Source: Paucimonas sp.
Lineage (GTDB): Bacteria; Pseudomonadota; Gammaproteobacteria; Pseudomonadales; Pseudomonadaceae
Assembly: GCA_031253995.1 (NCBI GenBank)
Contig: JAIRVG010000032.1
Location: forward strand, 1-46,095
Length of the DNA: 46,095 nucleotides
Direction: 5' to 3'
The position numbers and the translations under genes were made by a program. Of this stretch, positions 7,897 through 16,111 are shown in pieces. Position 1 is the first letter of the stretch. Every line of letters begins with the position of its first letter. The notes beneath the pieces were generated by a model. The model did not search any database. It saw only the letters and a program-made list of their open reading frames with translations, and was not told the origin of the DNA.

Positions 7897-7924
7897 TTGA
7901 CAAGTATGAATCTCCAACTAGCCT
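7897..7924 (+). promoter_or_regulatory. Candidate sigma-70 promoter of the pore-forming-toxin-like gene
   Basis: A perfect TTGACA (7897-7902) is followed after 16 bases by TAGCCT (7919-7924), a poor -10 match. This lies about 50 bases before the start at 7973, whose ribosome site is GGAGAG. Confidence 0.3.
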
Positions 7925-7972
7925 AGCTTTGCTGAGTGATTGATTTTCACAAACCTGGGATGGAGAGACAAA

Positions 7973-8875
7973 ATGAAGGGACTTCAAACTATTACTGATG
8001 CTTGGGGTGAGTGGCTGGCGAAAAGGTGCAAGACCTCTTTGGATTTCACTGCAAGCACGAACTATGATAAGTGCAGTGATTACGAAAAATACATCGTCAC
8101 CGCCAAGGCGCTAAGGGATAAGTATAGCGTCAGAGATTCCAGGGTCTCAAATACAGCCAAGGAGTACAAGGACTCAAAGGCTATTTCAAACTCTACAAAT
8201 CAACAGGTGACAAATGATTTTGAATTTGTCTTTAATGTTACCAATACCCATAGATTTGCTGTGACAAGAGCTTTGAATGTAGGTGTAAAAGTTAGTGGTG
8301 GGATAACGATTCCGTTTGTTACGGATGCCAAGGGGGAGGTCAGCACGGAACTGTCTCTCTCGGATGCAAAAGAAACCACTAAAACAGAAATGCGTACGCT
8401 TTCGGATAAAACACCAATCGTAATTCCTCCCCATAGACAAATTATCGTTCAAGCAAGTCTCATAATTGATGAGCGAGTTTCCGAGTGGGAGCAGCCTGTT
8501 TTCCTGGAAGGGTATGTCGCTATCAAGTTTAGCGATTGGAGGCGTCTAAATGGAAGTGAGGACGCCCATCGCTTGTGGTTTATCCCTATAGAGCAAGTGT
8601 TTGGCGATGTATTTCATTTTAATATTATCGATGCGACTGGCTATCAGGTTGTAGGTGGAGGGGTTAACGCTATCGTCCAGGGTGAGTGCACTTCAGTCTA
8701 TACCTCCGAATTGCGGAAAGAACTGAGGGAAGGTGGGGTGAATGATAGCTGGGATGATATGAAGCCAGAAAAATTCTCTGCGTTTAGTGATGTGGATCCA
8801 TCAGACATCTCAACTACTGAAAGCCTTCTCGTTTCGCAGCTTTACTCCGGGATTATTCCAGGCGGGGCAACATGA
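7973..8875 (+). CDS. Putative aerolysin/ETX-MTX2-like beta-pore-forming toxin
   Basis: The protein has 300 aa and no signal peptide. Residues 70-165 are a long run of alternating Ser/Thr and hydrophobic residues: NSTNQQVTNDFEFVFNVT, VGVKVSGGITIPFV, GEVSTELSLSDAKETTKTE, then PIVIPPHRQIIVQASLII. Two long amphipathic strand blocks around a glycine turn, ended by the v.iPPh...v.v pattern, are what aerolysin-fold toxins of the ETX/MTX2 family show around their insertion hairpin. Residues 1-65 and 220-300 look soluble and could hold receptor binding and a pro-peptide. Monalysin of P. entomophila is a known leaderless toxin of this class, but I do not see direct similarity to it. ATG 7973 follows GGAGAG. 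The gene is AT-rich and monocistronic at the island edge. The toxin call rests on pattern only. Confidence 0.5.
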   Translation: MKGLQTITDAWGEWLAKRCKTSLDFTASTNYDKCSDYEKYIVTAKALRDKYSVRDSRVSNTAKEYKDSKAISNSTNQQVTNDFEFVFNVTNTHRFAVTRALNVGVKVSGGITIPFVTDAKGEVSTELSLSDAKETTKTEMRTLSDKTPIVIPPHRQIIVQASLIIDERVSEWEQPVFLEGYVAIKFSDWRRLNGSEDAHRLWFIPIEQVFGDVFHFNIIDATGYQVVGGGVNAIVQGECTSVYTSELRKELREGGVNDSWDDMKPEKFSAFSDVDPSDISTTESLLVSQLYSGIIPGGAT

Positions 8876-9258
8876 CGAAATCGGGGTCGCGACACGTGGT
8901 GCTCTACTAAATCAGCGTTGAACTAACTATCGAAAATCTCGACTACGGTCATTGACCTGATACGTTAGACCACGTGAAGGGACGGAGGCTATTTTCGCTT
9001 CCGTCCCGGTTTCGACCTCTGGTGCTCCCCATCTCTTAACTCTCGCAGGAATTTGCGCATAATCCCCGGCCGTTTCGACCAGGCTGTAAAGCTCATCGCT
9101 GCTCTCCTATTGGGCCGGGCCTTGTTCATTCTTATGCCGTTCACAGAGACTGTTATCCTGTAGTTTTCCTCCTGGCAGACCTGATTATTTGTAGTTAGTG
9201 CAAGACGGTGACATCTGGCCTGATAAGCACGAAGTCACCCACCGCCGAGAAAATAATC
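8876..9258. other. Gene-free right border of the island
   Basis: These 383 bases hold no supported gene. A hairpin lies at 8979-9007. The remainder shows a change from AT-rich to core-like composition and the leader of the oxidase gene. I see no clear second copy of the tRNA-Ser-like att sequence. Confidence 0.4.
8979..9007. terminator. Hairpin after the toxin-like gene
   Basis: Arms GGGACGGAGGC and GCTTCCGTCCC form 11 pairs with one G-T, around the loop TATTTTC. No T-run follows, so it is a possible terminator or structured border element. Confidence 0.45.
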
Positions 9259-10521
9259 ATGTCGAACCATAAGGCTCCCACTTCCAAGGATTCGTCCTGG
9301 CAGATGAATCTTCCGCAATTTGATGTCACTCCAAAACACAGCGCCTATGACGTCGTCATTATCGGCGGGGCAACCATGGGGGCATGCAGCGCCTGGTTTC
9401 TAGCGTCGAACCCGGACTTCAAAGGCAGGGTCCTCATTGTCGAGCCCGACCCGACGTTCGCCAAGGCTCAAACCGGTGCATCGAACAACTGCATGCGTCA
9501 GCAATTTGCCAATCCGATTAATGTCAGGATCGGTCAGTTTGCTGCCGAGTTCGCGAAGGCTTTTCGTGAAAATCTTGGGGGCGACGCTGCAATACCGGAA
9601 CTGCCAATCCGCAATTTCGGCTACCTGTATCTCTCCGACAACTCCAGTCTCACCTCCCTGCTGGAACGCGATCAGCAAGTTCAGGCGGAAAATGGCGCCG
9701 GCACCCGCATGGTCGGCCGCCAGGAGATAGCCGCGCAGTATCCTTTCTTCCGACTCGACGACATCGAAGCAGGCAGCCTGAACACCCAGGACGAGGGCTA
9801 TTACAACGCTCCTCTGATGATCGAGTGGTTGATCAAGAAGTCGATTGAGCGTGGCGTGGAGTATGTCCGCAACAAGGTGGTCTCCATCGGGCGTGCAAAC
9901 GACAAGGTCACCAGTGTCACGCTGGAAAGCGGCGAAGTTATCGAAGCAGGCCATATCGTGAATGCGGCGGGAACCCGCGCGGGTGAGATCGCCGCCATGG
10001 CAGGTCTCAAGCTCGATATTCAACCCAAGCGTCGCTACACCTTCATCTTCCGCGCGAAGCAGCCGCTGGATCGCGATCTGCCGCTTACGATCGACCCTAC
10101 CGGGGTGCATTTCCGGCAGTTCGGTGACGATTACCTGGTTGGCTGCCCGCCGATGGGTGAGGACGAGACGGTCGCATGTGATGACTTCACCGCAGAAGAG
10201 GGGATCTGGGAGAAGAAGGTTCACCCTATTCTGTCAAAGCGCATTCCACAGTTCAGTGATGTGGAAATCATCGACTTCTGGATGGGGCACTACGATTTCA
10301 ACACCTTCGATTACAACGTGGTGATCGGGCCCCATGACGTGGTATCGAATTTCCACTTTACCAATGGCTCTTCGGGCCACGGTTCCCAACAGGGGCCTGC
10401 TGTGGGACGCGGCATAGCCGAGCAGATCATCTACGGTGAGTTTCGCTCGCTGGATCTGTCGCCATTCCTTTACTCGCGCTTTGCCAAGGGCGAACGAGTG
10501 ATCGAACGGGCCGTGATCTGA
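9259..10521 (+). CDS. FAD-dependent amine/amino-acid oxidoreductase (DAO family)
   Basis: The protein has 420 aa. The N-terminal Rossmann FAD motif is DVVIIGGATMGACSAWFLA (near residues 31-49), followed by the strand-ending acidic residue in VLIVEPD. A second FAD-contact stretch is HIVNAAGTRAGEIAAMAG. The C-terminal FAD motif is NGSSGHGSQQGPAVGRGIAE. This order is that of the DAO superfamily (sarcosine, glycine and D-amino-acid oxidases or dehydrogenases). The substrate cannot be read from the sequence. ATG 9259 is preferred; a GTG at 9208 adds 17 unlikely residues. The gene is convergent with the LysR gene at 10589-11497, which may or may not regulate it. Confidence 0.8.
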   Translation: MSNHKAPTSKDSSWQMNLPQFDVTPKHSAYDVVIIGGATMGACSAWFLASNPDFKGRVLIVEPDPTFAKAQTGASNNCMRQQFANPINVRIGQFAAEFAKAFRENLGGDAAIPELPIRNFGYLYLSDNSSLTSLLERDQQVQAENGAGTRMVGRQEIAAQYPFFRLDDIEAGSLNTQDEGYYNAPLMIEWLIKKSIERGVEYVRNKVVSIGRANDKVTSVTLESGEVIEAGHIVNAAGTRAGEIAAMAGLKLDIQPKRRYTFIFRAKQPLDRDLPLTIDPTGVHFRQFGDDYLVGCPPMGEDETVACDDFTAEEGIWEKKVHPILSKRIPQFSDVEIIDFWMGHYDFNTFDYNVVIGPHDVVSNFHFTNGSSGHGSQQGPAVGRGIAEQIIYGEFRSLDLSPFLYSRFAKGERVIERAVI

Positions 10522-10588
10522 TAAAGCCCACGGCGCTGATATTCGCCATCAGCGCCGTCATCATGACGAAACACCACGCCCGGCGGGA

Positions 10589-11497
10589 TTACCCGACCTC
10601 GTCAAGCAACCATGTGACGACGGTTCCGATCACTGATCCAGGCGTGATCGGATCGGCAGTCAGCACGTAGAAGCATTCCTCGATATCCAGCGGATACCGG
10701 TCTCCCAGTGCCCGCACCAGAGCACCCGTTTTCAATGATCGGCTTACCAGGGGTTGCGCAATCAGTGCGATCCCCACGCCCTGTTCGGCGGCATCCAGTG
10801 CCAGGCTGGTCTGCGAAAAGGTGGGCCCCACGAACCGGGCGCCAGGCAGTCCGTGGACATCAAACCATCGTTTCCAGTTGTTGTGACTGTCCGAGATGAG
10901 CGGTGCCTGTAGCAAATCCTGAGGCAGCCGCCAGTCGCCGAACCCGCTCAACGTTGGCGAGCACACGGCAATCGCCCGACCTGGGAGCAGAAAATTTGCG
11001 CTGGCATCGGCGAAGGGTGGTACGCCCCATCGGATGGCCATGTCGACGCTGCCCCGGCCACGCAATGGTCGCGTAACATCCGAGGCATCCATCATGATTG
11101 AAATCTGCGGATGGTCCTCGGCTAGCCGAGCCAGGCGCGGTACCAGCCAGCGGCTGGCGAACGCCGCTGTGGTACTGAGCGTCAGCCGATACGGGTCCTG
11201 TTCACTTTCGCTTTGCAGCAATACCCGGGTGGCCTCTTCGATAATTCCCATGGCCAGGCGAACACGGCTCACATACTCCTGTGCAGCCAGTGTGGTGGCC
11301 AGGCCACGGGGCAAGCGGGTGAACAACTTGATACCCAGCTTGTCCTCCATGGCACGTACCTGCTGGGCGATCGCCCCCTGCGTCACGAAGAGTTCGTCTG
11401 CTGCTGCCCTGAAACTGCCGAGTCTGGCGGTGGCCTCGAACGCAACGAGCTGATTGTGAACAGCCTGCATCATTCGGCGCGCGTCAAAGGTCTTCAT
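10589..11497 (-). CDS. LysR-family transcriptional regulator, GcvA-like
   Basis: The protein has 302 aa. The N-terminal winged helix-turn-helix is clear (LVAFEATARLGSFRAAADELFVTQGAIAQQVRAME, KLGIKLFTRLPRG). The effector-binding domain begins near residue 95 (LTLSTTAAFASRWLVPRLARL) and has the VDMAIRWG and GVGIALIAQPLV signatures of the GcvA/AmpR-like branch. ATG 11497 with AGGA upstream is chosen over an upstream in-frame start. It is divergent from a second LysR gene at 11718 with 220 bases between, and convergent with the FAD oxidase. It may control either neighbour, with the usual divergent LysR autoregulation; the inducer is unknown. Confidence 0.85.
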   Translation of the reverse strand: MKTFDARRMMQAVHNQLVAFEATARLGSFRAAADELFVTQGAIAQQVRAMEDKLGIKLFTRLPRGLATTLAAQEYVSRVRLAMGIIEEATRVLLQSESEQDPYRLTLSTTAAFASRWLVPRLARLAEDHPQISIMMDASDVTRPLRGRGSVDMAIRWGVPPFADASANFLLPGRAIAVCSPTLSGFGDWRLPQDLLQAPLISDSHNNWKRWFDVHGLPGARFVGPTFSQTSLALDAAEQGVGIALIAQPLVSRSLKTGALVRALGDRYPLDIEECFYVLTADPITPGSVIGTVVTWLLDEVG

Positions 11498-11619
11498 CTT
11501 GTGGTTTTCCTGCTGACGGTACACTCGCCAGTTCGGCGTCATGCCCATGGCAGGACCAATGAGTAGAAAGTGGGTTTTCTACTGGCACAGGTTCCTTTTC
11601 CAGGTTTTAGGGGCTAGCC

Positions 11620-11668
11620 TCGGCGCAGTGATCTTTCGAATGACGCCAGGTTAACAGCGCTGCGCCGA
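11620..11668. promoter_or_regulatory. Inverted repeat in the divergent LysR promoter region
   Basis: Arms TCGGCGCAG (11620-11628) and CTGCGCCGA (11660-11668) are separated by 31 bases, between the two divergent LysR genes. They could be paired operators or a single larger regulatory site. LysR T-N11-A half-sites were not clearly seen. Confidence 0.35.
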
Positions 11669-11717
11669 AGCAAGAGAGACACCCCAACTGTCACCAATCG
11701 ATAGAAATTCCACTGCC

Positions 11718-12611
11718 ATGCCTGAAGGTTTTCCAGGATTGCCCTCGCTCAATGCGCTTCGCATGTTCGAAGTGGTTGCCCGTCATCTGAATTTCCGTCT
11801 CGCCGCCGAAGAACTCGGCGTGACCCAGGCCGCCGTCGCCCAGCAGATCCGAGGGCTGGAAGCCAGCCTCGACATCCGCCTGTTCGAACGCCTGCCGCGC
11901 GGCCTGGGAATGACCGATGCAGGTCTGGCCTACAGCGGCAGCATTCGCAGCGCACTGGCGATGATCGACGAAGCGACGCGCCTGCTGCGACCGGAGCCCT
12001 CCCATCTGACCGTCAGCGTCACGCCAACCTTTGCCTCGAAATGGCTGATCCCGAAACTGGGGACCTTTGCCGATAGCCATCCGGACATCGACTTGCGTGT
12101 GCTGGCAACCGACAGGCTGTCGCATTTCCATACCGACGGGGTCGATATCGCCGTTCGCTATGGGCAGCCTGCGTTCGGGGCGGGGCTGAACGCCGAACTG
12201 CTGATGGAGCAGCGTATTGTCGCCGTAGCCAGCCCCAGGCTGTTCGAAGGAAAGGGCATGCCCTCCAGTTTCGACAGTCTTCAGGAATTCCTCATGCTCC
12301 ACGACGCCCATAACTTCTGGCCCGAATTCACTGCGGCGTTGTTCCCCGGCCATCCGCCACCCACGGCCAAGAACATGCGTTTCAACCAGACCTCCCTGGC
12401 AATCGAGGCGGCTATCATCGGACAGGGAATCGCCTTGTCCAGCCATGCGTTCGTCAAGAACGACATCGCGGCCGGCAGGCTGGTACAGGTTTTCACGCAG
12501 CAGCTTCTGCTCGACAAAGCGTTCTTTCTGGTGTGGCCACGCAAGGCGCAGCAGTCTCCTGCCCTGCTTGTCGTCAAGGATTGGCTCAAGCAACAGGTAT
12601 CCGATAGTTAA
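11718..12611 (+). CDS. LysR-family transcriptional regulator, GcvA-like
   Basis: The protein has 297 aa. The DNA-binding domain reads LNALRMFEVVARHLNFRLAAEELGVTQAAVAQQI and LDIRLFERLPRG. The effector domain (SVTPTFASKWLIPKLG; VDIAVRYGQP; IGQGIALSSHAFV) is of the same GcvA-like branch as the divergent neighbour. The two share the layout AFA/TFASxWLxPxL, so they are probable distant paralogues. The SDR gene starts 101 bases downstream on the same strand and is the most likely target. Confidence 0.85.
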   Translation: MPEGFPGLPSLNALRMFEVVARHLNFRLAAEELGVTQAAVAQQIRGLEASLDIRLFERLPRGLGMTDAGLAYSGSIRSALAMIDEATRLLRPEPSHLTVSVTPTFASKWLIPKLGTFADSHPDIDLRVLATDRLSHFHTDGVDIAVRYGQPAFGAGLNAELLMEQRIVAVASPRLFEGKGMPSSFDSLQEFLMLHDAHNFWPEFTAALFPGHPPPTAKNMRFNQTSLAIEAAIIGQGIALSSHAFVKNDIAAGRLVQVFTQQLLLDKAFFLVWPRKAQQSPALLVVKDWLKQQVSDS

Positions 12612-12712
12612 ACTACTGTTCTGGCAAAGGCTGGCTGCCTCCCTCCGCATTGATACAGCTGCTAGGGTTAATGCACTTGAGAAAGCATTACTTCCAACCC
12701 CTGGAGGCCGTT

Positions 12713-13417
12713 ATGTCAGTAGAAAAAGTAGCAATCATCACAGCCGGTGGCAGCGGCATGGGCGCGGCAGCAGCGCGACGCCTGGCAGCCGATGGTTTCA
12801 AGGTCGGTATCCTTTCTTCCTCGGGCAAGGGGGAAGCACTGGCCAAGGAACTGGGTGGCATCGGTGTGACCGGCAGCAACCAGTCGATCGATGACCTGCA
12901 ACGCCTCGTGGATGCCGTGGTGGAAAAATGGGGACGCGTCGACGTGCTGGTCAACAGTGCCGGCCACGGCCCTCGTGCGCCGATTCTGGAAATCAGCGAT
13001 GAAGACTGGCACAAGGGCATGGACACCTACCTGCTCAACGTTGTCCGGCCAACCCGTCTGGTCGCGCCGATCATGCAGCGCCAGCAAGGCGGGGTGATCA
13101 TCAACATCTCCACTGCCTGGGTCTTCGAGCCCAGTGAGCTGTTCCCGACTTCCGCCGTATTCCGGGCCGGCCTGGCTGCGTTCACCAAGATTTTCGCCGA
13201 CAACTTCGCCAAGGATAACGTGCGCATCAACAACGTCCTTCCTGGCTGGATCGATAGCCTGCCGGCCACTGAACAGCGCCGCGACAGCGTGCCGCTCAAG
13301 CGTTATGGCACCAGCGAGGAAGTCGCCGCCACCATTGCCTTTCTTGCCAGCGAGGGTGCTGCCTATATCACCGGGCAGAACATCAAGGTCGATGGCGGCG
13401 TAACGCGCAGCGTCTGA
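12713..13417 (+). CDS. Short-chain dehydrogenase/reductase-like protein with altered active site
   Basis: The protein has 234 aa, the usual SDR length. Seen: Gly-rich cofactor loop TAGGSGMG (residues 10-17), NSAG (81-84), the active-site Ser in NISTAWVF (S133), and the closing ITGQNIKVDGG. At the place of the catalytic YxxxK the sequence is SAVFR (S147, R151), so both Tyr and Lys are missing. NAD(P) binding is likely, but normal SDR chemistry is doubtful; it may act by a different mechanism, as a binder, or on an unusual substrate. ATG 12713 follows GGAGG, whereas the longer frame from 12650 has no ribosome site. It is flanked by LysR and PNPOx-like genes on the same strand. Confidence 0.8.
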   Translation: MSVEKVAIITAGGSGMGAAAARRLAADGFKVGILSSSGKGEALAKELGGIGVTGSNQSIDDLQRLVDAVVEKWGRVDVLVNSAGHGPRAPILEISDEDWHKGMDTYLLNVVRPTRLVAPIMQRQQGGVIINISTAWVFEPSELFPTSAVFRAGLAAFTKIFADNFAKDNVRINNVLPGWIDSLPATEQRRDSVPLKRYGTSEEVAATIAFLASEGAAYITGQNIKVDGGVTRSV

Positions 13418-13472
13418 TCCCCTGGGGCCGCGACGCTCGTTGCGGTCCACTCTTCATGCAGCGGAATATCCC

Positions 13473-14027
13473 ATGCTCGATGTCTTGTTCCAGCGCATCT
13501 GGTCGGACCTGGCAATCCCGGTCGGCGCAGAGCGCAATCCCTTTCGCCTGATGCAACTGGCGACCATTGGTCCGCAAGGATGGCCGAAATGCAGGACGGT
13601 GGTTCTTCGTAGTGTCGATCAGAACGCGGGAACACTGTTCTTCTATGCGGATCAACGCTCGGCACTATGCGCTCAATTGCTGGCTGATGAACGTGTTGCG
13701 CTGACTGCGCTAAGCCCTTGCGGCGTCATGCAGGTTCGTATCGAAGGGGCGGCCAATCTGGTCGACGATCTCGCGCAGCGACAACACTGCTGGCAGCAGG
13801 CGCGAGATAGAACCCAGGCGCTGTTCAAGCATGGCGGCATTCCGGGGCAGATCATCGATACTCCCGAACAAGCCTGTGAACATCTTCAGGAAGGCTTCGA
13901 GCACTTCGCGATTATCCGCGTCCAGGTGAAATTGCTGGAGTGGCTCGATCTTTCCCGCACCATTCATCAACGGGCTCGCTTCGTGCGTCAGCAGGCGCAC
14001 TGGCAGTCTTACTGGTGCGCGCCCTGA
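13473..14027 (+). CDS. Pyridoxamine 5'-phosphate oxidase-family flavoprotein
   Basis: The protein has 184 aa with the split-barrel FMN-binding pattern (NPFRLMQLATIGPQGWPKCRTVVLRSVD; TLFFYADQRSALCAQLLADERVAL; VMQVRIEGAANLV). The first strands with RTVVLR match the PdxH-type FMN contact. The C-terminal half diverges from true PdxH and lacks its typical RxxxR.P end, so this is a family member of unknown substrate, not the vitamin B6 enzyme. It lies 55 bases after the SDR gene and is probably cotranscribed with it. Confidence 0.75.
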   Translation: MLDVLFQRIWSDLAIPVGAERNPFRLMQLATIGPQGWPKCRTVVLRSVDQNAGTLFFYADQRSALCAQLLADERVALTALSPCGVMQVRIEGAANLVDDLAQRQHCWQQARDRTQALFKHGGIPGQIIDTPEQACEHLQEGFEHFAIIRVQVKLLEWLDLSRTIHQRARFVRQQAHWQSYWCAP

Positions 14028-14167
14028 AGCAGAAATCTCATGAGCGACCACAAAGTAGTCCCCGGTCCTTTCAATTCCTACAATCCCAACCCTCCACGTT
14101 TATATCCGTCCCTCCCAAACCCCGCTAGCATGGCCCGTCTTTAGTACATCTGAACGGATCAACCCTA

Positions 14168-14434
14168 ATGTCCAAGGAAGACACACCTGCCGCCAACGAA
14201 CGCTGGGTGCTGGAGCCGGATGAAGTCAGGCAGCGCATGATCGCTACGTTCCAGGGGATTCTCGGACGGCTTGACGCAGCGACCGAGCGCGAGCGACTCG
14301 TCTTGTACGGCAATGCCGTTGGCCTGCTGATTGCCCTGCGCCTGGCAGGGCTGGTGGACGACGAAGAACATCGCCGCCTGGAAGTCAGCCTGGTGGAATC
14401 GATGCGGCCGATGCAGAGCAGCTGCGTTCATTGA
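14168..14434 (+). CDS. Small conserved hypothetical protein
   Basis: An 88-aa soluble protein, mainly helical by composition (DEVRQRMIATFQGILGRLDAATERERLVLYGNAVG). It has no signal peptide or membrane segment, and the tail contains a single Cys (SSCVH). The start is ATG after a weak AACCCTA leader. The protein type is reminiscent of small pseudomonad proteins of unknown role. The Fur-box region of the fecI gene begins about 90 bases later, so it is probably a separate transcription unit. Confidence 0.6.
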   Translation: MSKEDTPAANERWVLEPDEVRQRMIATFQGILGRLDAATERERLVLYGNAVGLLIALRLAGLVDDEEHRRLEVSLVESMRPMQSSCVH

Positions 14435-14522
14435 GCTCTTGCATCAAGGCCTTCAAGACCCCCTTGCGCCTACCGGATTTTCTCGTCCTGAGCATTGCGA
14501 GACGCGCCATCCCCTCTATAAG

Positions 14523-14541
14523 ATTGCGACTCTTTCTCATT
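14523..14541 (+). promoter_or_regulatory. Candidate Fur box of the sigma/anti-sigma operon
   Basis: The 19 bases starting ATTGCGACTC and ending CTCATT match 13 of 19 positions of the palindromic Fur consensus, including the strong right half TCATT. It sits 20 bases before the proposed GTG start of the FecI-type sigma gene, so Fur-iron binding would block its transcription. It also argues that translation starts at 14562 and not further upstream. Confidence 0.55.
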
Positions 14542-14561
14542 TGCTTCAGGTCGCCGCCGCC

Positions 14562-15068
14562 GTGCCCGCTTCCAATTCCAACAAACTGGGTTTCTTTTTC
14601 AGCGAGCACCACCGCTGGCTGCTCCAGCATATCCAGCGCAGGTTGAGCAATCGCGCGGATGCGGAGGACACCGCGGCCGAGGCGTTCTGTCAGATCATTG
14701 CCGCGCGGGTCGATCCGGACAACCTTGAGCAACCCCGCGCCTATCTCTCCACCATCGCCCGCCGACTCATCTTCGACCGTCATCGCCGTCGCCGCCTGGA
14801 ACAGGCCTATCTCGAACGGCTGATGCTGTTGCCCGAGGAACTGGCGCCTTCGCCGGAAGAAACCCACCTGCTGCTGGAGTCGCTGCACGCCATCGATCGC
14901 AGCCTCGCCGGCCTGCCGCTGGAGGTGAAGAAAGCCTTCCTGATGAGTCAGCTCGACGGTCTTGGCTACACGGAAATCGCCCGGCGCCTTGATGTTTCGG
15001 TGCGTACCGTGGGGCGCTACATGACCGTGGCGCTGCGCCAGTGCTACCTGAGCGGAGCGCAGCCATGA
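14562..15068 (+). CDS. FecI-type ECF sigma factor
   Basis: The protein has 168 aa. Region 2 is FFFSEHHRWLLQHIQRRLSNRADAEDTAAEAFCQII and region 4 is LPLEVKKAFLMSQLDGLGYTEIARRLDVSVRTVGRYM. It should direct RNA polymerase to the downstream TonB receptor promoter when the receptor senses its ferric siderophore. GTG 14562 (VPASNSNKLGFFF) fits the family length; upstream in-frame codons add about 77 residues that do not look like protein and cross the Fur box. Its stop overlaps the start of the anti-sigma gene (ATGA). No symbol is given because the cognate siderophore is unknown. Confidence 0.88.
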   Translation: MPASNSNKLGFFFSEHHRWLLQHIQRRLSNRADAEDTAAEAFCQIIAARVDPDNLEQPRAYLSTIARRLIFDRHRRRRLEQAYLERLMLLPEELAPSPEETHLLLESLHAIDRSLAGLPLEVKKAFLMSQLDGLGYTEIARRLDVSVRTVGRYMTVALRQCYLSGAQP

Positions 15069-16015
15069 GCCGCACCGAGCTGGACCCGGTCGCCGAGGAA
15101 GCCATCGCCTGGATGGTGCGCCTGTGTTCCGGCCCCGACGATGCCCGCCAGCAGGCCCGGTTCCAGCAGTGGCTCGAACGCAGTCCGGCCAATGCAGCGG
15201 CCTGGGCGCAGTTGCAGCGGGGTATGGGGCGCCACTACGACGTCGTGCGCCGCGCGCCGGGAAGTCTGCGCGACACCCTCCTGCAACCGGAAACCGCCCG
15301 CCGCGACCTGTTGCGCGGCCTGGCTGGCCTCGGCCTGCTGGGCGGCGGGCTGTGGCTCGGTGCGCGCAGCGACAGCGGCCGCACGTTGATGGCCGATCTG
15401 CGCACGGGCATCGGCGAGCGCCGTCGCCTGACCCTGGGCGACGGCAGTCAGCTGTTCCTGAACGCCGGCAGCGCCGTCGATATCCAGCTGTCTGCGGAAC
15501 GCCGTCTGCTGCGCCTATACCGGGGTGCCCTGGTGGTCCAGGTCGCTGCGGATCCGGCGCGGCCCTTCATCGTGCGCACCGCCCAGGGCGAGGTGCGCGC
15601 CCTGGGCACCCGCTTCCTGGTCGAACAACTCGCCGATGACAGCACGCGGGTGGTGGTGCTGGAGCACGCCGTGCGCGTCTCCCTGAGCAACGGCGCGCAG
15701 CGGGACCTGTCCGAAGGCCAGGCGGCGCTGCTGCGCCTGGGGCATATCGATCCGCTGCCAGCCGGGCAGGCCTACCGCGCCGATTGGGTCGAAGGGCACC
15801 TCAGCGTGCTGGACGAACCACTGTCGAGCCTGATCGACGCCTTGCGCCCGTACCGCTCCGGCTACATCCGGGTCAGTCCGCAGGTGCGCAACCTGCGGGT
15901 GCAGGGCGTGTTCCCCCTGGACGACAGCGCGCGAACCCTGGCCGCGCTGGCGGACACCCAGCCGATCCGGGTCAGGCACTTCGGTCCGTGGCTGACCCTG
16001 ATCGAGCCGCTCTGA
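15065..16015 (+). CDS. FecR-type anti-sigma/sigma regulator
   Basis: The protein has 316 aa. The cytoplasmic N-terminus has the DUF4880-type motif (DPVAEEAIAWMVRLCSG; ARFQQWLERSPANAAAWAQLQ), which binds the sigma factor. One membrane segment lies near residues 85-100 (LLRGLAGLGLLGGGLWLGA). The periplasmic FecR domain follows (LTLGDGSQLFLNAGSAVDI, PFIVRTAQGEVRALGTRF) with a C-terminal DUF4974-like end (LRVQGVFPLDDSARTLAALAD). Its ATG overlaps the sigma stop codon, so translation is coupled. It transmits the signal from the STN domain of the receptor encoded next. Confidence 0.88.
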   Translation: MSRTELDPVAEEAIAWMVRLCSGPDDARQQARFQQWLERSPANAAAWAQLQRGMGRHYDVVRRAPGSLRDTLLQPETARRDLLRGLAGLGLLGGGLWLGARSDSGRTLMADLRTGIGERRRLTLGDGSQLFLNAGSAVDIQLSAERRLLRLYRGALVVQVAADPARPFIVRTAQGEVRALGTRFLVEQLADDSTRVVVLEHAVRVSLSNGAQRDLSEGQAALLRLGHIDPLPAGQAYRADWVEGHLSVLDEPLSSLIDALRPYRSGYIRVSPQVRNLRVQGVFPLDDSARTLAALADTQPIRVRHFGPWLTLIEPL

Positions 16016-16025
16016 CGTCAATGCA

Positions 16026-16044
16026 AGTAAAAATTTTTCTCATT
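16026..16044 (+). promoter_or_regulatory. Candidate Fur box / receptor promoter
   Basis: A 19-base stretch ending TTTTTCTCATT matches 13 of 19 positions of the Fur consensus, between the fecR-type stop (16015) and the receptor start (16112). The region also must contain the FecI-type promoter. Exact -35/-10 elements cannot be assigned by eye. Confidence 0.45.
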
Positions 16045-16111
16045 CGTGTCCGGTTTTTTGCGCTCGTCACACCTTTCTCCTGACAACGCCAACACCATCA
16101 GGAGAATCCAA

